NCBI RefSeq assembly: GCF_000092225.1
Contig: NC_014158.1
Span: 3,410,001 to 3,474,000, forward strand
DNA: 64,000 nt
Source: Tsukamurella paurometabola DSM 20162
Lineage (GTDB): Bacteria > Actinomycetota > Actinomycetes > Mycobacteriales > Mycobacteriaceae
Direction: 5' to 3'
Shown here: positions 35,952 through 44,685 of the stretch, in pieces
Position numbering within the stretch: position 1 is the first letter of the stretch
How the letters are laid out: each line of letters opens with the position of its first letter
The notes under the pieces: model-generated
Databases searched by the model: none
Seen by the model: only the letters and a program-made list of their open reading frames with translations
Told to the model about the DNA's origin: nothing
Translations under genes and position numbers: made by a program

Positions 35952-36572
35952 ATGGGACAGAAGAACACCGCACGCGATCTCGGCCTCCTGGCATTGCGTA
36001 CCGCGGTCGGAGGCGCCCTCGCTTACCACGGCGCGCAGAAACTGTTCGGCGCGTTCGGCGGACACGGCCTCGACGCCACCGCACAGGGCTTCGAGTCGAT
36101 GGGCTTCGCCCCCGGCAAGCCGAATGCCGCGCTCGCCGGCGCGGGCGAGTTGGCCGGTGCCGCCCTGGCCCTCGGCGCGGCGACTCCACTGGCAGCCGCA
36201 GGCGGCGTCGGTGCCATGCTGGTCGCCTCCGAGGTGCACCGTCCGAACGGCTTCAACGCGCAGGCCGGCGGCAACGAGTACCCCGTCACGCTGGGCGTCG
36301 CCGCCGCCGCGCTCGCCCTCACCGGCCCCGGACGGTTCTCCGTGGACCACCTGCTTGGCGACCGCGTGAACCGTCCGTGGCTCGCCGCGCTCGCGCTCGG
36401 TGGTGCCGTCGCCGGCGGCGCGGTCACCATCGCCCGACGCAACGCCGCTCTCGCACAGGCCGAGGCCGTCTCCGAGGAGATCGAGTCCGAGGCCGCCGAA
36501 GGCGACTTCCTGCTCGGCGATTACGACCCCGAGACGGGCTCGAACGACGGCGCCGACAAGCTGATCAAGTAG
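35952..36572 (+). CDS. DoxX-family membrane protein
   Basis: 206 residues with four to five hydrophobic helices. LLALRTAVGGALAYHGAQKLFGAFGG at the N-terminus is the DoxX signature; the C-terminus is an acidic soluble tail (SEEIESEAAEGDF). DoxX-like proteins are linked to redox/sulfur stress complexes in mycobacteria, but no role can be assigned here. The ribosome site GAAGGG is about 10 nt before ATG 35952. Single-gene unit ending at a strong terminator. Confidence 0.8.
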   Translation: MGQKNTARDLGLLALRTAVGGALAYHGAQKLFGAFGGHGLDATAQGFESMGFAPGKPNAALAGAGELAGAALALGAATPLAAAGGVGAMLVASEVHRPNGFNAQAGGNEYPVTLGVAAAALALTGPGRFSVDHLLGDRVNRPWLAALALGGAVAGGAVTIARRNAALAQAEAVSEEIESEAAEGDFLLGDYDPETGSNDGADKLIK

Positions 36573-36611
36573 TCGACGCCGCGGTAGCGGCTCTCACCGG
36601 CCGCTCGTACG

Positions 36612-36658
36612 ACAACCCCGCCGCCGGACCATCACCCACGGTCCGGCGGCGGAGTTGT
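36612..36658. terminator. Bidirectional terminator between doxX-like and efeB
   Basis: 19-nt arms (36612-36630 and 36640-36658) pair at 18 positions around a 9-nt loop, between convergent genes. The right arm reaches the first base of the efeB stop codon. Confidence 0.8.
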
Positions 36659-37920
36659 CAGCGGAACAGCCCGCTGCCCAAGAAGTCCGACGAGTCCTTC
36701 ACTCCCGGCACCGCGAAGAAGTATCCACCGCCGAAGGGGGTCACGTAGTCGGTGAGCGGCTCGTCGATCAGCCGCTTCTGCACCTCCTCGAACTGCGCCT
36801 GGATATCGCGTTGGAAGCAGATGAAGACGTGTCCGCAGGCCATGTTGCCGTTCACATCCAGACCCAGGTCGTAGTTGTACGACCGGCGCACCAAACGCTG
36901 CTTCTCGGTCTTCTCACCCTCACGTGGATTCGCCAGGCGGATGTGCGAATCCACCGGGATCACATCGCCTTCGGGATCCTTCGAGTAGTCGGGCTCATCG
37001 AACTCCTCGGCACCGTCGAGCGGGGCGCCGCTGTCGCGGCGCCGGCCGAACATGCCCTCCTGCTCCGCGATCGAGACGCGGTCCCAGAACTCCACGAGCA
37101 TGCGGATCAGCCGCACCACCAGGTACGTACCACCCTCGGTCCAGGCCGGTTCATCGCCACCACCTTCGACCCAGATCAACGACTCGGCCTGCCCACCGGT
37201 CGGATTCGCCGTGCCGTCTTTGAAACCCAGCAGATTTCGCGGGGACCCGCCCGGTCGCGGCGGCGCGCCGTAGCCCTGCATCTTCCATCGCAGCTGCATC
37301 GCGCCACGAGTGTGCTTCGCGATGTCACGCAACGCGTGGTGCACGGTATCGGGATTGTTGGCGCACAGCGCGATCACCAGATCGCCGTGGCACTGCGCGG
37401 GATCGGGCTGGTCGTTCGGGAAGGTCGTCATCGGAGTGAGCCGCTTCGGCTTCACCCCGGCCAGTCCGAACCGGCCATCGAACAGGCTGTCGCCCACGCC
37501 GAGGGTCACCGTCAGCCCGTCCGCCGGGACCACCGGGCCGAGCACCGCGCTGTCCGCCGGCGGTTTTCCGACTCCGAGGTCGGCGGGAGTACCGCCCCGC
37601 GTGAGGAACCGCGCCCGTTCGGTCACGGTGCGGAGCAAGGACTCCAGGCCTGCGCGATCGGGGGCGATGACGTCGAACGCCGCGATCATGAGAGACGCTT
37701 GCTTGTTCGCCGGGTCGGGCGTCAGTACACCTGATTGATGTGCCCCTTCGAAGGGGTACGCATCGCTGACCACGGGGCCCGTGCCACGGGCGTCGCTGCG
37801 CGCGCCACCGGCCAGCACCGCACCGACAGCGGCGACACCGGCCGCACCGGCCGCAGTGCCCTGCAGAAACCTCCGGCGGCCGACCGAGCTGCTACCGCCG
37901 TCGTTGTTGTCATCGCTCAT
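36658..37920 (-). CDS. efeB: EfeB, Tat-exported Dyp-type haem peroxidase/deferrochelatase
   Basis: 420 residues beginning with a twin-arginine signal (VGRRRFLQGTAAGAAGVAAV). The DyP motifs are present: GFKDGTANP (the GXXDG loop) and the proximal haem region VRRSYNYDLG...MACGHVFICFQRD. EfeB works with EfeU/EfeO in ferrous iron uptake or haem handling. It overlaps the efeUO-like gene by 11 bp and is its downstream partner under the same iron box. Confidence 0.93.
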   Translation of the reverse strand: MSDDNNDGGSSSVGRRRFLQGTAAGAAGVAAVGAVLAGGARSDARGTGPVVSDAYPFEGAHQSGVLTPDPANKQASLMIAAFDVIAPDRAGLESLLRTVTERARFLTRGGTPADLGVGKPPADSAVLGPVVPADGLTVTLGVGDSLFDGRFGLAGVKPKRLTPMTTFPNDQPDPAQCHGDLVIALCANNPDTVHHALRDIAKHTRGAMQLRWKMQGYGAPPRPGGSPRNLLGFKDGTANPTGGQAESLIWVEGGGDEPAWTEGGTYLVVRLIRMLVEFWDRVSIAEQEGMFGRRRDSGAPLDGAEEFDEPDYSKDPEGDVIPVDSHIRLANPREGEKTEKQRLVRRSYNYDLGLDVNGNMACGHVFICFQRDIQAQFEEVQKRLIDEPLTDYVTPFGGGYFFAVPGVKDSSDFLGSGLFR

Positions 37921-39943
37921 GCTTGGGCATCTCCAGGAGGTTGGGCACGGCCGAGAGCGTCTCCAACGCCTGGCCGACGGTGCCGTTGATCTTCTGTCGC
38001 AGGGCGAGCGGCGGGGCGTCGATGGGCGGGTAGGTCCCGTCCGGGCGCTTCACCGCGTCCAGGGCCCGGGTCACCTCGTCGAGCTCACGGCGTGCGGTGG
38101 GCACCAGGTCGGGGGCGCGCGTCACCAGCAGCGGCTCGACGATCCGCAGCACTGCACGGGTGGCGTCGACGTTCGCGGCGGTGGCAGCGTAGCCCGCGTG
38201 CGCACCCTGATCGCTCACTCCGGTGAGGTGGTCGCGCAACGCGTCCTCCAGGATCTCCTGTGCACGCTTGGTGAGCGTCACCGGATCGCCCGCGATGTCG
38301 TCGGTGCGCAGATCGGCACGGATCTTCTGCAGCCCCTCCGAGGTCTTGTCGACCTGTGCGATCACGCCCGCGGGGGTCTCACCGCGGTAGAGCCCGTACT
38401 CGATGCGCCGGATACCGGAGAACTCCGGATCGCGAACCCCGCCGGCGAACCCGTCGGGCAGACCCGCGACAGCGGTCCCGGCAGCACCGAAGCTGTTGTA
38501 CGAGGCGCCGACCCGCTCCCATGCGGTCATGGTGTCGAGCCAGGCCCGTTTCGCACCGTCGACATCGCCGGCGGCCAACGCGGACCGGACGCGGCCGAGC
38601 GCCGCCTCGACCGCGGGGAGGACCTCGAGCACATAGTCCTGGTACTTCGCGTTCACTCCCTCCAGATCAGCCTTGGTCACCCGGTCGACGGCCCGGGGCG
38701 CCTCGCCCGTGCCGCCGGTCACGGTGAATTGGGCCGACCGGGTGGGTTGCTGGCCCGCGAGGTAGCAGACGAACTGGTACGTGCCGTTGCCCAATGTCGC
38801 GGACAGGTCGGCGGTGGTAGCCGGGCCGATGGTCTCGATCTCGCCGACCACGGCTCCCCCGCCGTCGACGAGGTTGATCTCGCCCGACTTCCCCGACTTA
38901 TTGGTCACCGAGATCCGCTGCAGACCCGGGCCCGCGCCGCTGAACTCGCGGGCGCAGTCCTCGGCGGTCACCGTCACCGACTCGGCGACGGCCGGTTTCG
39001 ACGGCAGGACGGCGATGATCAGACCGGCCACCAGGAGCGGCACCACCACGATGACCGCGGCCACCGGCCACACCTGCCGGCCCGCGAGGCTCTCGGCCCA
39101 GGTCTCGAACCGACTCTTGCGATGCGCGTCGGGCGGCGCGGGTGTGGTCCGCAGGAAGGCCCACAGCACGACCACCAGGTAGGCGAGCCAGGCGAACACC
39201 TGGAGCACCGTCATCTTCGGCGCGAGATTGGTGATCCCGGACAGCAACGCCACCCACCAGGCGTCGGGGTTGACGGTGCCCGTCAGATCGAAGGCGATCC
39301 AGGTGCGTCCCGGCAGTACCCCCGCGTTCTGCAGGTCGCCCAGGCCGTAGGAGAGCACACCCGCGGCCACCACGATGAGCAGGACCGCGGTGTACCCGAA
39401 GAACTTCCCCAGGTCGAGACGGACCGCCTGCCGGTAGAGCAGAACGCACAGCCCGAAGGCGACGAGCAGGCCGAGCGTGGCGCCGACGGCCGGGCCCACG
39501 GCGTCGCCCGAGGCACGGGCCGCGGTCCACAGGAACAGCGTGGTCTCCAGGCCCTCGCGGGCCACGGCGAAGAACGCGGTGAGCACCAGGGCGCCCGCGC
39601 CGAGCGCCATCGCGGCCTCGACATCGCCACGCAACCCCTTCGACAGGGTGGCCGCAGTGCGCCGCATCCAGAAGATCATGATCGTCACCAGGATCACCGC
39701 GACCACGCTGAGTGTGCCTGCGACGACCTCGCGCGCGGTCGCGGACATCTCGGACGTGGTGAAGGTCAGCACCGCGCCGAAACTCACCGACAACGAGGCC
39801 GCGCCCAGCGCACCCAACCACACCGGCACCCGCGAACCACCCGACTTCTTCACGGCGGCCAGCAGGATGCTCACGATCAGTCCCGCTTCCAGACCCTCTC
39901 GCAGGCCGATCAGGAAGTTCGGGACGGCATCACCCCAGTTCAT
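37910..39943 (-). CDS. EfeU-EfeO fusion: FTR1-type iron permease with C-terminal EfeO domain
   Basis: 677 residues. The N-terminal 290 residues are an FTR1/EfeU permease with iron motifs REGLE at residues 15-19 and again in AREGLETTLFLW. A seventh helix leads to an extracytoplasmic cupredoxin-like segment (about 315-405) and an EfeO/M75 domain (about 410-675). The M75 HxxE metal motif is altered: SGIRRIEYGLYRG has Arg where His is usual. The operon efeUO-efeB is a complete one-locus Efe system. No ribosome site; a TACCTT -10 box 7 nt before ATG implies a leaderless mRNA. Confidence 0.9.
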   Translation of the reverse strand: MNWGDAVPNFLIGLREGLEAGLIVSILLAAVKKSGGSRVPVWLGALGAASLSVSFGAVLTFTTSEMSATAREVVAGTLSVVAVILVTIMIFWMRRTAATLSKGLRGDVEAAMALGAGALVLTAFFAVAREGLETTLFLWTAARASGDAVGPAVGATLGLLVAFGLCVLLYRQAVRLDLGKFFGYTAVLLIVVAAGVLSYGLGDLQNAGVLPGRTWIAFDLTGTVNPDAWWVALLSGITNLAPKMTVLQVFAWLAYLVVVLWAFLRTTPAPPDAHRKSRFETWAESLAGRQVWPVAAVIVVVPLLVAGLIIAVLPSKPAVAESVTVTAEDCAREFSGAGPGLQRISVTNKSGKSGEINLVDGGGAVVGEIETIGPATTADLSATLGNGTYQFVCYLAGQQPTRSAQFTVTGGTGEAPRAVDRVTKADLEGVNAKYQDYVLEVLPAVEAALGRVRSALAAGDVDGAKRAWLDTMTAWERVGASYNSFGAAGTAVAGLPDGFAGGVRDPEFSGIRRIEYGLYRGETPAGVIAQVDKTSEGLQKIRADLRTDDIAGDPVTLTKRAQEILEDALRDHLTGVSDQGAHAGYAATAANVDATRAVLRIVEPLLVTRAPDLVPTARRELDEVTRALDAVKRPDGTYPPIDAPPLALRQKINGTVGQALETLSAVPNLLEMPKHER

Positions 39944-39949
39944 GGTTAA

Positions 39950-39968
39950 GAAGGTAAGGCATTCCTTC
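39950..39968 (-). promoter_or_regulatory. IdeR/DtxR-like iron box overlapping the efe promoter
   Basis: GAAGGTAAGGCATTCCTTC matches the consensus TWAGGTWAGSCTWACCTWA at 15 of 19 positions. It covers the probable -10 box TACCTT (39951-39956, minus strand), 7 nt before the efeUO ATG, so iron-loaded IdeR would block transcription directly. Confidence 0.75.
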
Positions 39969-40019
39969 TCGCCGAGTCCGGTGCCACCTACATAAAGGGC
40001 GATTTGCGCAGTTCAGCGG

Positions 40020-40892
40020 CTATTTCAGTAGCTTCGATAACCTTCTGTCGGCGAGGATCTTGCCGCCGGTCTGACAGGTGGGGCAGTACTGGAACGAGCG
40101 GTCGGCGAAGGACACCTCCCGCACGGTGTCTCCGCACACCGGGCAGGGGCTGCCGGTGCGGCCGTGCACCTTCATCCCCGACCGCTTCTCCGCTTTCAGG
40201 GTGGCGACGTGCTGGCCCACGGAGCGCGCCACCGCATCGTCGAGTTCGGTATGCATCGCGGCGTACAACGCATCGGTCTGTGCCTCATCGAGCGATTTCG
40301 CGCCGGCGAAGGGCGAGAGCTTGGCGGTGTGCAGTATCTCGTCCGAGTAGGCGTTACCGATGCCTGCGATCGTGCGCTGATCGCGGAGCAGGTTCTTCAG
40401 CTGCGCCCGGGACCCGGCGAGAATCGCTCCGAACTCCGCTCGGCTCACCGTGAGTGCATCCGGCCCCAAGGTGGCCACCATCTCGATCTCGCTGGGATCG
40501 TGGACTATCCACACCGCGAGCCGCTTCTGCGTGCCGGCCTCGGTGAGATCGAAGCCCTCGCCCTCCGGCCCGACGTGCACCCGCAGCGCGATCGGCGACT
40601 TTCCACCCGGTTTCAGCGGGGTGGGCGCGAGCTTCTCGGACCAGCGCAACCACCCGGCGCGTGAGAGATGCACCACGAGTGCGACTCTGGCGCCCTCCTT
40701 CTCGGTCCACAGCACGAAGTACTTGCCGATCCGATCGGTGCCGGTCACGGTGGCTCCCACCAGCTCGTGCGGACCGGGCGAGAACGTCTTGAGCACGGAC
40801 AGGGCCGCCACATCGACGCGGCGGACGGTGGTTCCCACTGCCTTCTCGGCCACGTACTGCGCGATGGCGGTGATCTCGGGAAGCTCCGGCAT
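40020..40892 (-). CDS. Formamidopyrimidine-DNA glycosylase family protein (Fpg/Nei, Rv0944-like)
   Basis: 290-residue base-excision repair glycosylase. It has the catalytic N-terminus MPELPEI (Pro2, Glu3), the H2TH region (RTIAGIGNAYSDEILHTA) and a C-terminal zinc finger CPVCGDT...YCPTCQTGG. It is close to Mtb Rv0944, annotated as a possible Fpg, in the same wider neighbourhood as pgi and chorismate mutase. Whether it prefers 8-oxoG or oxidised pyrimidines cannot be read. Divergent from cysQ. Confidence 0.88.
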   Translation of the reverse strand: MPELPEITAIAQYVAEKAVGTTVRRVDVAALSVLKTFSPGPHELVGATVTGTDRIGKYFVLWTEKEGARVALVVHLSRAGWLRWSEKLAPTPLKPGGKSPIALRVHVGPEGEGFDLTEAGTQKRLAVWIVHDPSEIEMVATLGPDALTVSRAEFGAILAGSRAQLKNLLRDQRTIAGIGNAYSDEILHTAKLSPFAGAKSLDEAQTDALYAAMHTELDDAVARSVGQHVATLKAEKRSGMKVHGRTGSPCPVCGDTVREVSFADRSFQYCPTCQTGGKILADRRLSKLLK

Positions 40893-40902
40893 GGCACCAC
40901 TC

Positions 40903-40908
40903 TAGGGT
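40903..40908 (+). promoter_or_regulatory. -10 box of leaderless cysQ
   Basis: TAGGGT, 6 nt before ATG 40915; no Shine-Dalgarno. Confidence 0.45.
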
Positions 40909-40914
40909 GGGGGT

Positions 40915-41667
40915 ATGACCTTTTCGAGCCGTTCCGGCGGCGGCGCACTGTCCGACATCGAGCTCGCGGCGGAGATCGCCGACGGTGCCGGGCGCATCCT
41001 GCAGGCCATCCGCCACGGATCACTGCTCGACGACGACATCCTCGGTGACACCGGAGACCGGCTCGCGCAGGCCTGGATCGCCCGGGTCCTGCGCCGCTAC
41101 CGGCCGCAGGATGCGGTGCTCTCGGAGGAGGCCCCGGATTCCACCGAGCGCCTGCGCGCCGACCGGGTGTGGGTGATCGATCCACTGGACGGCACCCGTG
41201 ATTACTCGGCGCACCGGCCGGACTACGCGGTGCACGTCGCGCTCACCCAGAACGGGCAACCCGTGCACAGCGCGGTCTCGCTGCCCGCCATGGACGCCGT
41301 GTTCCGTTCCGACACGGTGACAGCGCCGACCGGTGCGCTCACCGGCAATCTGGCCCTGAGCCGCAGTCGTGCCACCCCCGGGATGTTCCGGGTGGCCGAT
41401 CAGTTGGGACTGCAGCCCGTCTCGCTCGGTTCGGCCGGGGTGAAGACGATGGCAGTGGTCACCGGGCAGGTGGATGTGTACCTGCACGCGGGCGGCCAGT
41501 ACGAGTGGGACTCCTGCGCTCCCGTCGGCGTGGCGCGGGCGGCGGGCCTGCACTGCAGTCGCCTCGATGGCAGCGAGCTCACCTATAACAATCCCGACCC
41601 GTACCTGCCGGATCTCGTGGTGTGCCGCCCCGAGCTGGCCGACCGGGTCCTGTCCGCGCTCAATTGA
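40915..41667 (+). CDS. cysQ: CysQ-like 3'(2'),5'-bisphosphate nucleotidase (inositol monophosphatase family)
   Basis: 250-residue Mg2+/Li+-type phosphatase. Metal motifs: LSEEAPDS, DPLDGTRDYS and WDSCAPVGVARAAG. It hydrolyses PAP, the by-product of PAPS-dependent sulfotransferases, recycling it to AMP; in Mtb the homologue is CysQ (Rv2131c). Although 17 kb away, it complements the stf0-cysD-cysNC operon of this window. Its stop overlaps the AraC gene start by 1 bp (TGATG), so the two are coupled. Confidence 0.85.
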   Translation: MTFSSRSGGGALSDIELAAEIADGAGRILQAIRHGSLLDDDILGDTGDRLAQAWIARVLRRYRPQDAVLSEEAPDSTERLRADRVWVIDPLDGTRDYSAHRPDYAVHVALTQNGQPVHSAVSLPAMDAVFRSDTVTAPTGALTGNLALSRSRATPGMFRVADQLGLQPVSLGSAGVKTMAVVTGQVDVYLHAGGQYEWDSCAPVGVARAAGLHCSRLDGSELTYNNPDPYLPDLVVCRPELADRVLSALN

Positions 41668-42347
41668 TGCGGAACCGGGCCGGGAGCGGCTGGACCGGCT
41701 CGGTGCACCTCGGCGTGGGCGCCCTCGCCTACGACGGAGCCGTGGGCTCCACCGGCCGGCACCGGCATGCGGCGTGGCAGTTGCTGGCCCTGCGGACCGG
41801 TACCGTGACCGTCACCGTCTGGCCGTCCGACGGTCCGCCGATCGTCCGGGATGGCCTGACCGCCTTCGTGATTCCGGCCGGTACGGAGCACGCGATCGGA
41901 CCGGTCGCACCGGACGCCGCCGGATTCACCGTGTATCTCGATCCCGATGCCGTTCCGGTCACCCTGCCGGAGGAGCCCACCGCAGCGGAGCTGCACGCGC
42001 TCGCGACCGCGCACGACGGCCTGCGGCCCGTCCATCCGTACGTGCGATCGGCGCTGGACGCGGTGGCGCGGCGCCGATCCGAGGCGCTGTCGTTGACCGA
42101 GGTCGCCGCTGAGATCGGCGTATCGCCCTCGCATCTGAGCCGGCTGTGGCGGCGCGATCTGGGCCTCGCCTTCCCGGCGTGGGTGCGATGGTCGCGGCTG
42201 CGCGATATGGCCGACCGGGTGCAGGGCGGGGCGTCGATCACCGATGCCGCCCATGCGGCGGGCTTCGCCGACGGTGCGCACGCGAGCCGGGTATGCCGAG
42301 AGATGTTCGGGCTCTCACCACAGCAGTTACTCGCCGCACTCGGCTGA
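41667..42347 (+). CDS. AraC-family transcriptional regulator
   Basis: 226 residues: an N-terminal cupin-like sensor (HRHAAWQLLALRTGTVTV, FVIPAGTEHAIGP) and two C-terminal helix-turn-helix motifs (LTEVAAEIGVSPSHLSRLWRRDLG, ITDAAHAAGFADGAHASRVCREMFG). ATG 41667 overlaps the cysQ stop. The effector and targets are unknown; candidates are cysQ itself or the following desaturase-like gene 54 bp downstream on the same strand. Confidence 0.88.
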   Translation: MRNRAGSGWTGSVHLGVGALAYDGAVGSTGRHRHAAWQLLALRTGTVTVTVWPSDGPPIVRDGLTAFVIPAGTEHAIGPVAPDAAGFTVYLDPDAVPVTLPEEPTAAELHALATAHDGLRPVHPYVRSALDAVARRRSEALSLTEVAAEIGVSPSHLSRLWRRDLGLAFPAWVRWSRLRDMADRVQGGASITDAAHAAGFADGAHASRVCREMFGLSPQQLLAALG

Positions 42348-42401
42348 TCCCGATCGATCCGTTCAAGCGCTTCGGCCGGGTCCGGAGCGAATCTGGACGG
42401 T

Positions 42402-43319
42402 ATGAAGAACCTTGTCCGCTATGGATATCCACTGCTCATGATAGTCGGCGTGAACGGCACGGTGATCGCGCTGGCCGGATCGGGTGCACCGAAGGTGGTG
42501 CTGATCGCCGTCGTCCTCGCCGCGATCGCGCTGTCGTTCACAGTCGAGCGGCTGATTCCGTACGAGGAGTACTGGAACCGCTCCCACGACGATGCGGGAC
42601 GCGATGCGGCGCACGTGGTGGTCAACGAGTCGCTGATGCTGGCCTCGCTCGCGATGATCCCGCTAGTGGCGGCGATCCGTGGGCCGGGCCTGTGGTGGCC
42701 GCACGATCTGCCCTTCTGGATACAGGTGCTGCTGGCGGTACTGGTGGCCGATCTGGGGATCACCGTGGTGCACATGGCCAGCCACCGGTTCGGCTGGCTG
42801 TGGCGGTTGCACGCGGTGCATCACAGCGTGACCCGCTGCTACGGGCTCAACGGATTGATGAAGCACCCGCTGCACCAGACACTGGAGACCCTCGGCGGTG
42901 TCGCGCCGCTGCTGGTGCTGGGGATGCCCGCATCCGTCGCCTCGGCGCTGGCGGCGATGGTCGCGGTGCAGCTGCTGTTGCAGCACTCGAATGCGGACTA
43001 CCGAGTGGGCCCGCTGCGGTACGTGCTCGCGCTCAACGAGGGCCACCGGTTCCACCATCAGCGCGACGCGGGCGCGGGCGATGTGGACTTCGGCCTGTTC
43101 ACGCTGATCTGGGATCACGCCTTCGGAACATTCGTGCTGGATCGCCACCGCCGTTTCACCAGCGCCGACCTGGGGATGGCCGCCAAACCGGACTATCCCA
43201 GCTCGTACCGCGCACAGCTCGTCGTGCCGTTCACCAGGGCGGGTGGGTGCGGTGAGATGGGGCCGCTCCCCCGGCGGACGGTACGCGAGCGGATTCAGAC
43301 CGGTCGACGGAGCAGGTAG
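42402..43319 (+). CDS. Sterol desaturase / fatty-acid hydroxylase family membrane enzyme
   Basis: 305 residues with four or more hydrophobic helices and the di-iron histidine clusters of the family: HMASHRFGW, LHAVHHS and HRFHHQ, plus KHPLHQ and LQHSN. It would hydroxylate or desaturate a lipid at the membrane; the substrate is unknown. Its 3' end overlaps the end of cobF (convergent) by 25 bp. Possibly controlled by the AraC gene just upstream. Confidence 0.85.
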   Translation: MKNLVRYGYPLLMIVGVNGTVIALAGSGAPKVVLIAVVLAAIALSFTVERLIPYEEYWNRSHDDAGRDAAHVVVNESLMLASLAMIPLVAAIRGPGLWWPHDLPFWIQVLLAVLVADLGITVVHMASHRFGWLWRLHAVHHSVTRCYGLNGLMKHPLHQTLETLGGVAPLLVLGMPASVASALAAMVAVQLLLQHSNADYRVGPLRYVLALNEGHRFHHQRDAGAGDVDFGLFTLIWDHAFGTFVLDRHRRFTSADLGMAAKPDYPSSYRAQLVVPFTRAGGCGEMGPLPRRTVRERIQTGRRSR

Positions 43320-44056
43320 ACGTCCATGATCCAGCCGTGCCGCTCGCGGGCCTGCGCGCGGGTGCGAGCGATGCGCTCGCCCACCTCGCCGACCGGACCG
43401 TCGATCAGGATCTCGTCGGGAGTGCCGAGATAGGCGCCCCAGTAGATGTGATCGGTGGGCTCGGCGGTTTCCCGGAAAGTGCAGTCGGCGTCGAGCATCA
43501 CCACCGTGTTGCGACCGTCATCGTCGGCCAGGCGGCGTCCGGTGGTGATGTGGATCGGCTCCCCCACCCGGTTGAGCAGGATCGTGTGCGCCGCGGTCAG
43601 CGCCTGGACGCTGGTGATCCCCGGGATCACGCGCGGGATGAGATCCATTGTCGCACCGACTCGCTCGATCACCCGCAAGGTGGAATCGTAGAGCGATGGA
43701 TCACCCCACACCAGAAAGCCCGCCGTGCCGCCGTCTGCGACGTGCTCGGTGATCGCCGCGGCGAGGGCCGCGGCGCGGGCCGCGTGCCACGTATCCACAT
43801 TGCGCGCGTAGGCGTCGTCGGGCCGGTCGGTGCCGCGCTCCGCCGACCGGTCGCGCGGCGGATCCGGGACCAGGACCAGCTCGGTGCCGGGCGCGTACCG
43901 ATCGACGATCTCCTGCCTGATACCCGTCAGCGAGGACGCGGAAGCCTTGTCCAGGACGAAGATCGCATCGGATGCACGCATCGCATCGACGGCGGCGATG
44001 GTCACGTGGCCGGGATCGCCCACGCCGATCCCGATCAGCAGCGCGGCGCGACTCAA
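43295..44056 (-). CDS. cobF: Precorrin-6A synthase (deacetylating) CobF
   Basis: 253-residue SAM-dependent tetrapyrrole methylase of the aerobic B12 pathway, methylating C-1 of precorrin-5 with loss of the C-20 acetyl group. Typical are LIGIGVGDPGHVTIAA, FLVWGDPSLYDSTLRVIERV, IPGITSVQALTAAH and IYWGAYLGTPDEILIDG. The start is TTG 44056, overlapping the TetR stop (TTGA); no in-frame ATG or GTG fits the family start. No other cob gene is in the window, so it is detached from the main cluster. Confidence 0.9.
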   Translation of the reverse strand: MSRAALLIGIGVGDPGHVTIAAVDAMRASDAIFVLDKASASSLTGIRQEIVDRYAPGTELVLVPDPPRDRSAERGTDRPDDAYARNVDTWHAARAAALAAAITEHVADGGTAGFLVWGDPSLYDSTLRVIERVGATMDLIPRVIPGITSVQALTAAHTILLNRVGEPIHITTGRRLADDDGRNTVVMLDADCTFRETAEPTDHIYWGAYLGTPDEILIDGPVGEVGERIARTRAQARERHGWIMDVYLLRRPV

Positions 44057-44685
44057 GCGATCGGCTCGCTGTACATGTTCAGGGTGGCGGTGAGCAGATC
44101 GATCCGGTTCTGCTTGAGCGTCTCGTTGTCCGGATCGATGACGCAGTAACTGGCGGTGCCCTCGTGCACGGCGAGCAACGCATACCCCAGAGCCTCGGGC
44201 GCGGTCACCCTGCGGCCCGCGGCCTCCAGCACGTGCATCACCGTGGGAATCATATTGGCCAGCAACATCTGCTGTGCGTCCCGCACGGTCTGGTTGAGCT
44301 CCGGCGTGCGGGTACACAGGGCCACGAAATCGCCGTTCACCCGCTGCCAGCGCTCGTTCACGGGGATCGCGCGCACCGCCATCTCGATGAGCTGTCCGTA
44401 GTCGGCGCCCTTGACCACGTGGGCGTCGACCACCTTCGCCATGACATCCATGATCCATTGCACGTGGTAGCGCCAGACCTCGATGAACAGTTCCTCGAGG
44501 CTGGTGAAGTTCGAGTAGAAAGCGCCGCGGGTGAATCCGGCGGCATCGCACACCATCTTCACCGTGGTGGCGCCGTAACCGTTCTGCGCGAACACGAAGT
44601 ACGCCGCCCGGATCAGCTTGCGGCGGGTCTTGGCGCGTCCCTTCGCGTCGGGGGTCTCCTCGCCCGACTGCACCGCGGCGGTCAC
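44053..44685 (-). CDS. TetR-family transcriptional regulator
   Basis: 210 residues. N-terminal helix-turn-helix KLIRAAYFVFAQNGYGATTVKMVCDAAGFTRGAFYSNFTSLEELF, then a helical ligand domain. It is translationally coupled to cobF (TTGA overlap), which is unusual, because cobF normally sits with B12 genes under a riboswitch. It diverges from the membrane protein gene at 44829; the 143-bp gap probably holds both promoters, but I found no convincing dyad. Confidence 0.85.
   Translation of the reverse strand: MTAAVQSGEETPDAKGRAKTRRKLIRAAYFVFAQNGYGATTVKMVCDAAGFTRGAFYSNFTSLEELFIEVWRYHVQWIMDVMAKVVDAHVVKGADYGQLIEMAVRAIPVNERWQRVNGDFVALCTRTPELNQTVRDAQQMLLANMIPTVMHVLEAAGRRVTAPEALGYALLAVHEGTASYCVIDPDNETLKQNRIDLLTATLNMYSEPIA

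Noticed and set aside
37781-39949. 722-codon open frame on the plus strand
   Set aside because: Antisense shadow of efeUO/efeB; His/Arg-rich, no domains.
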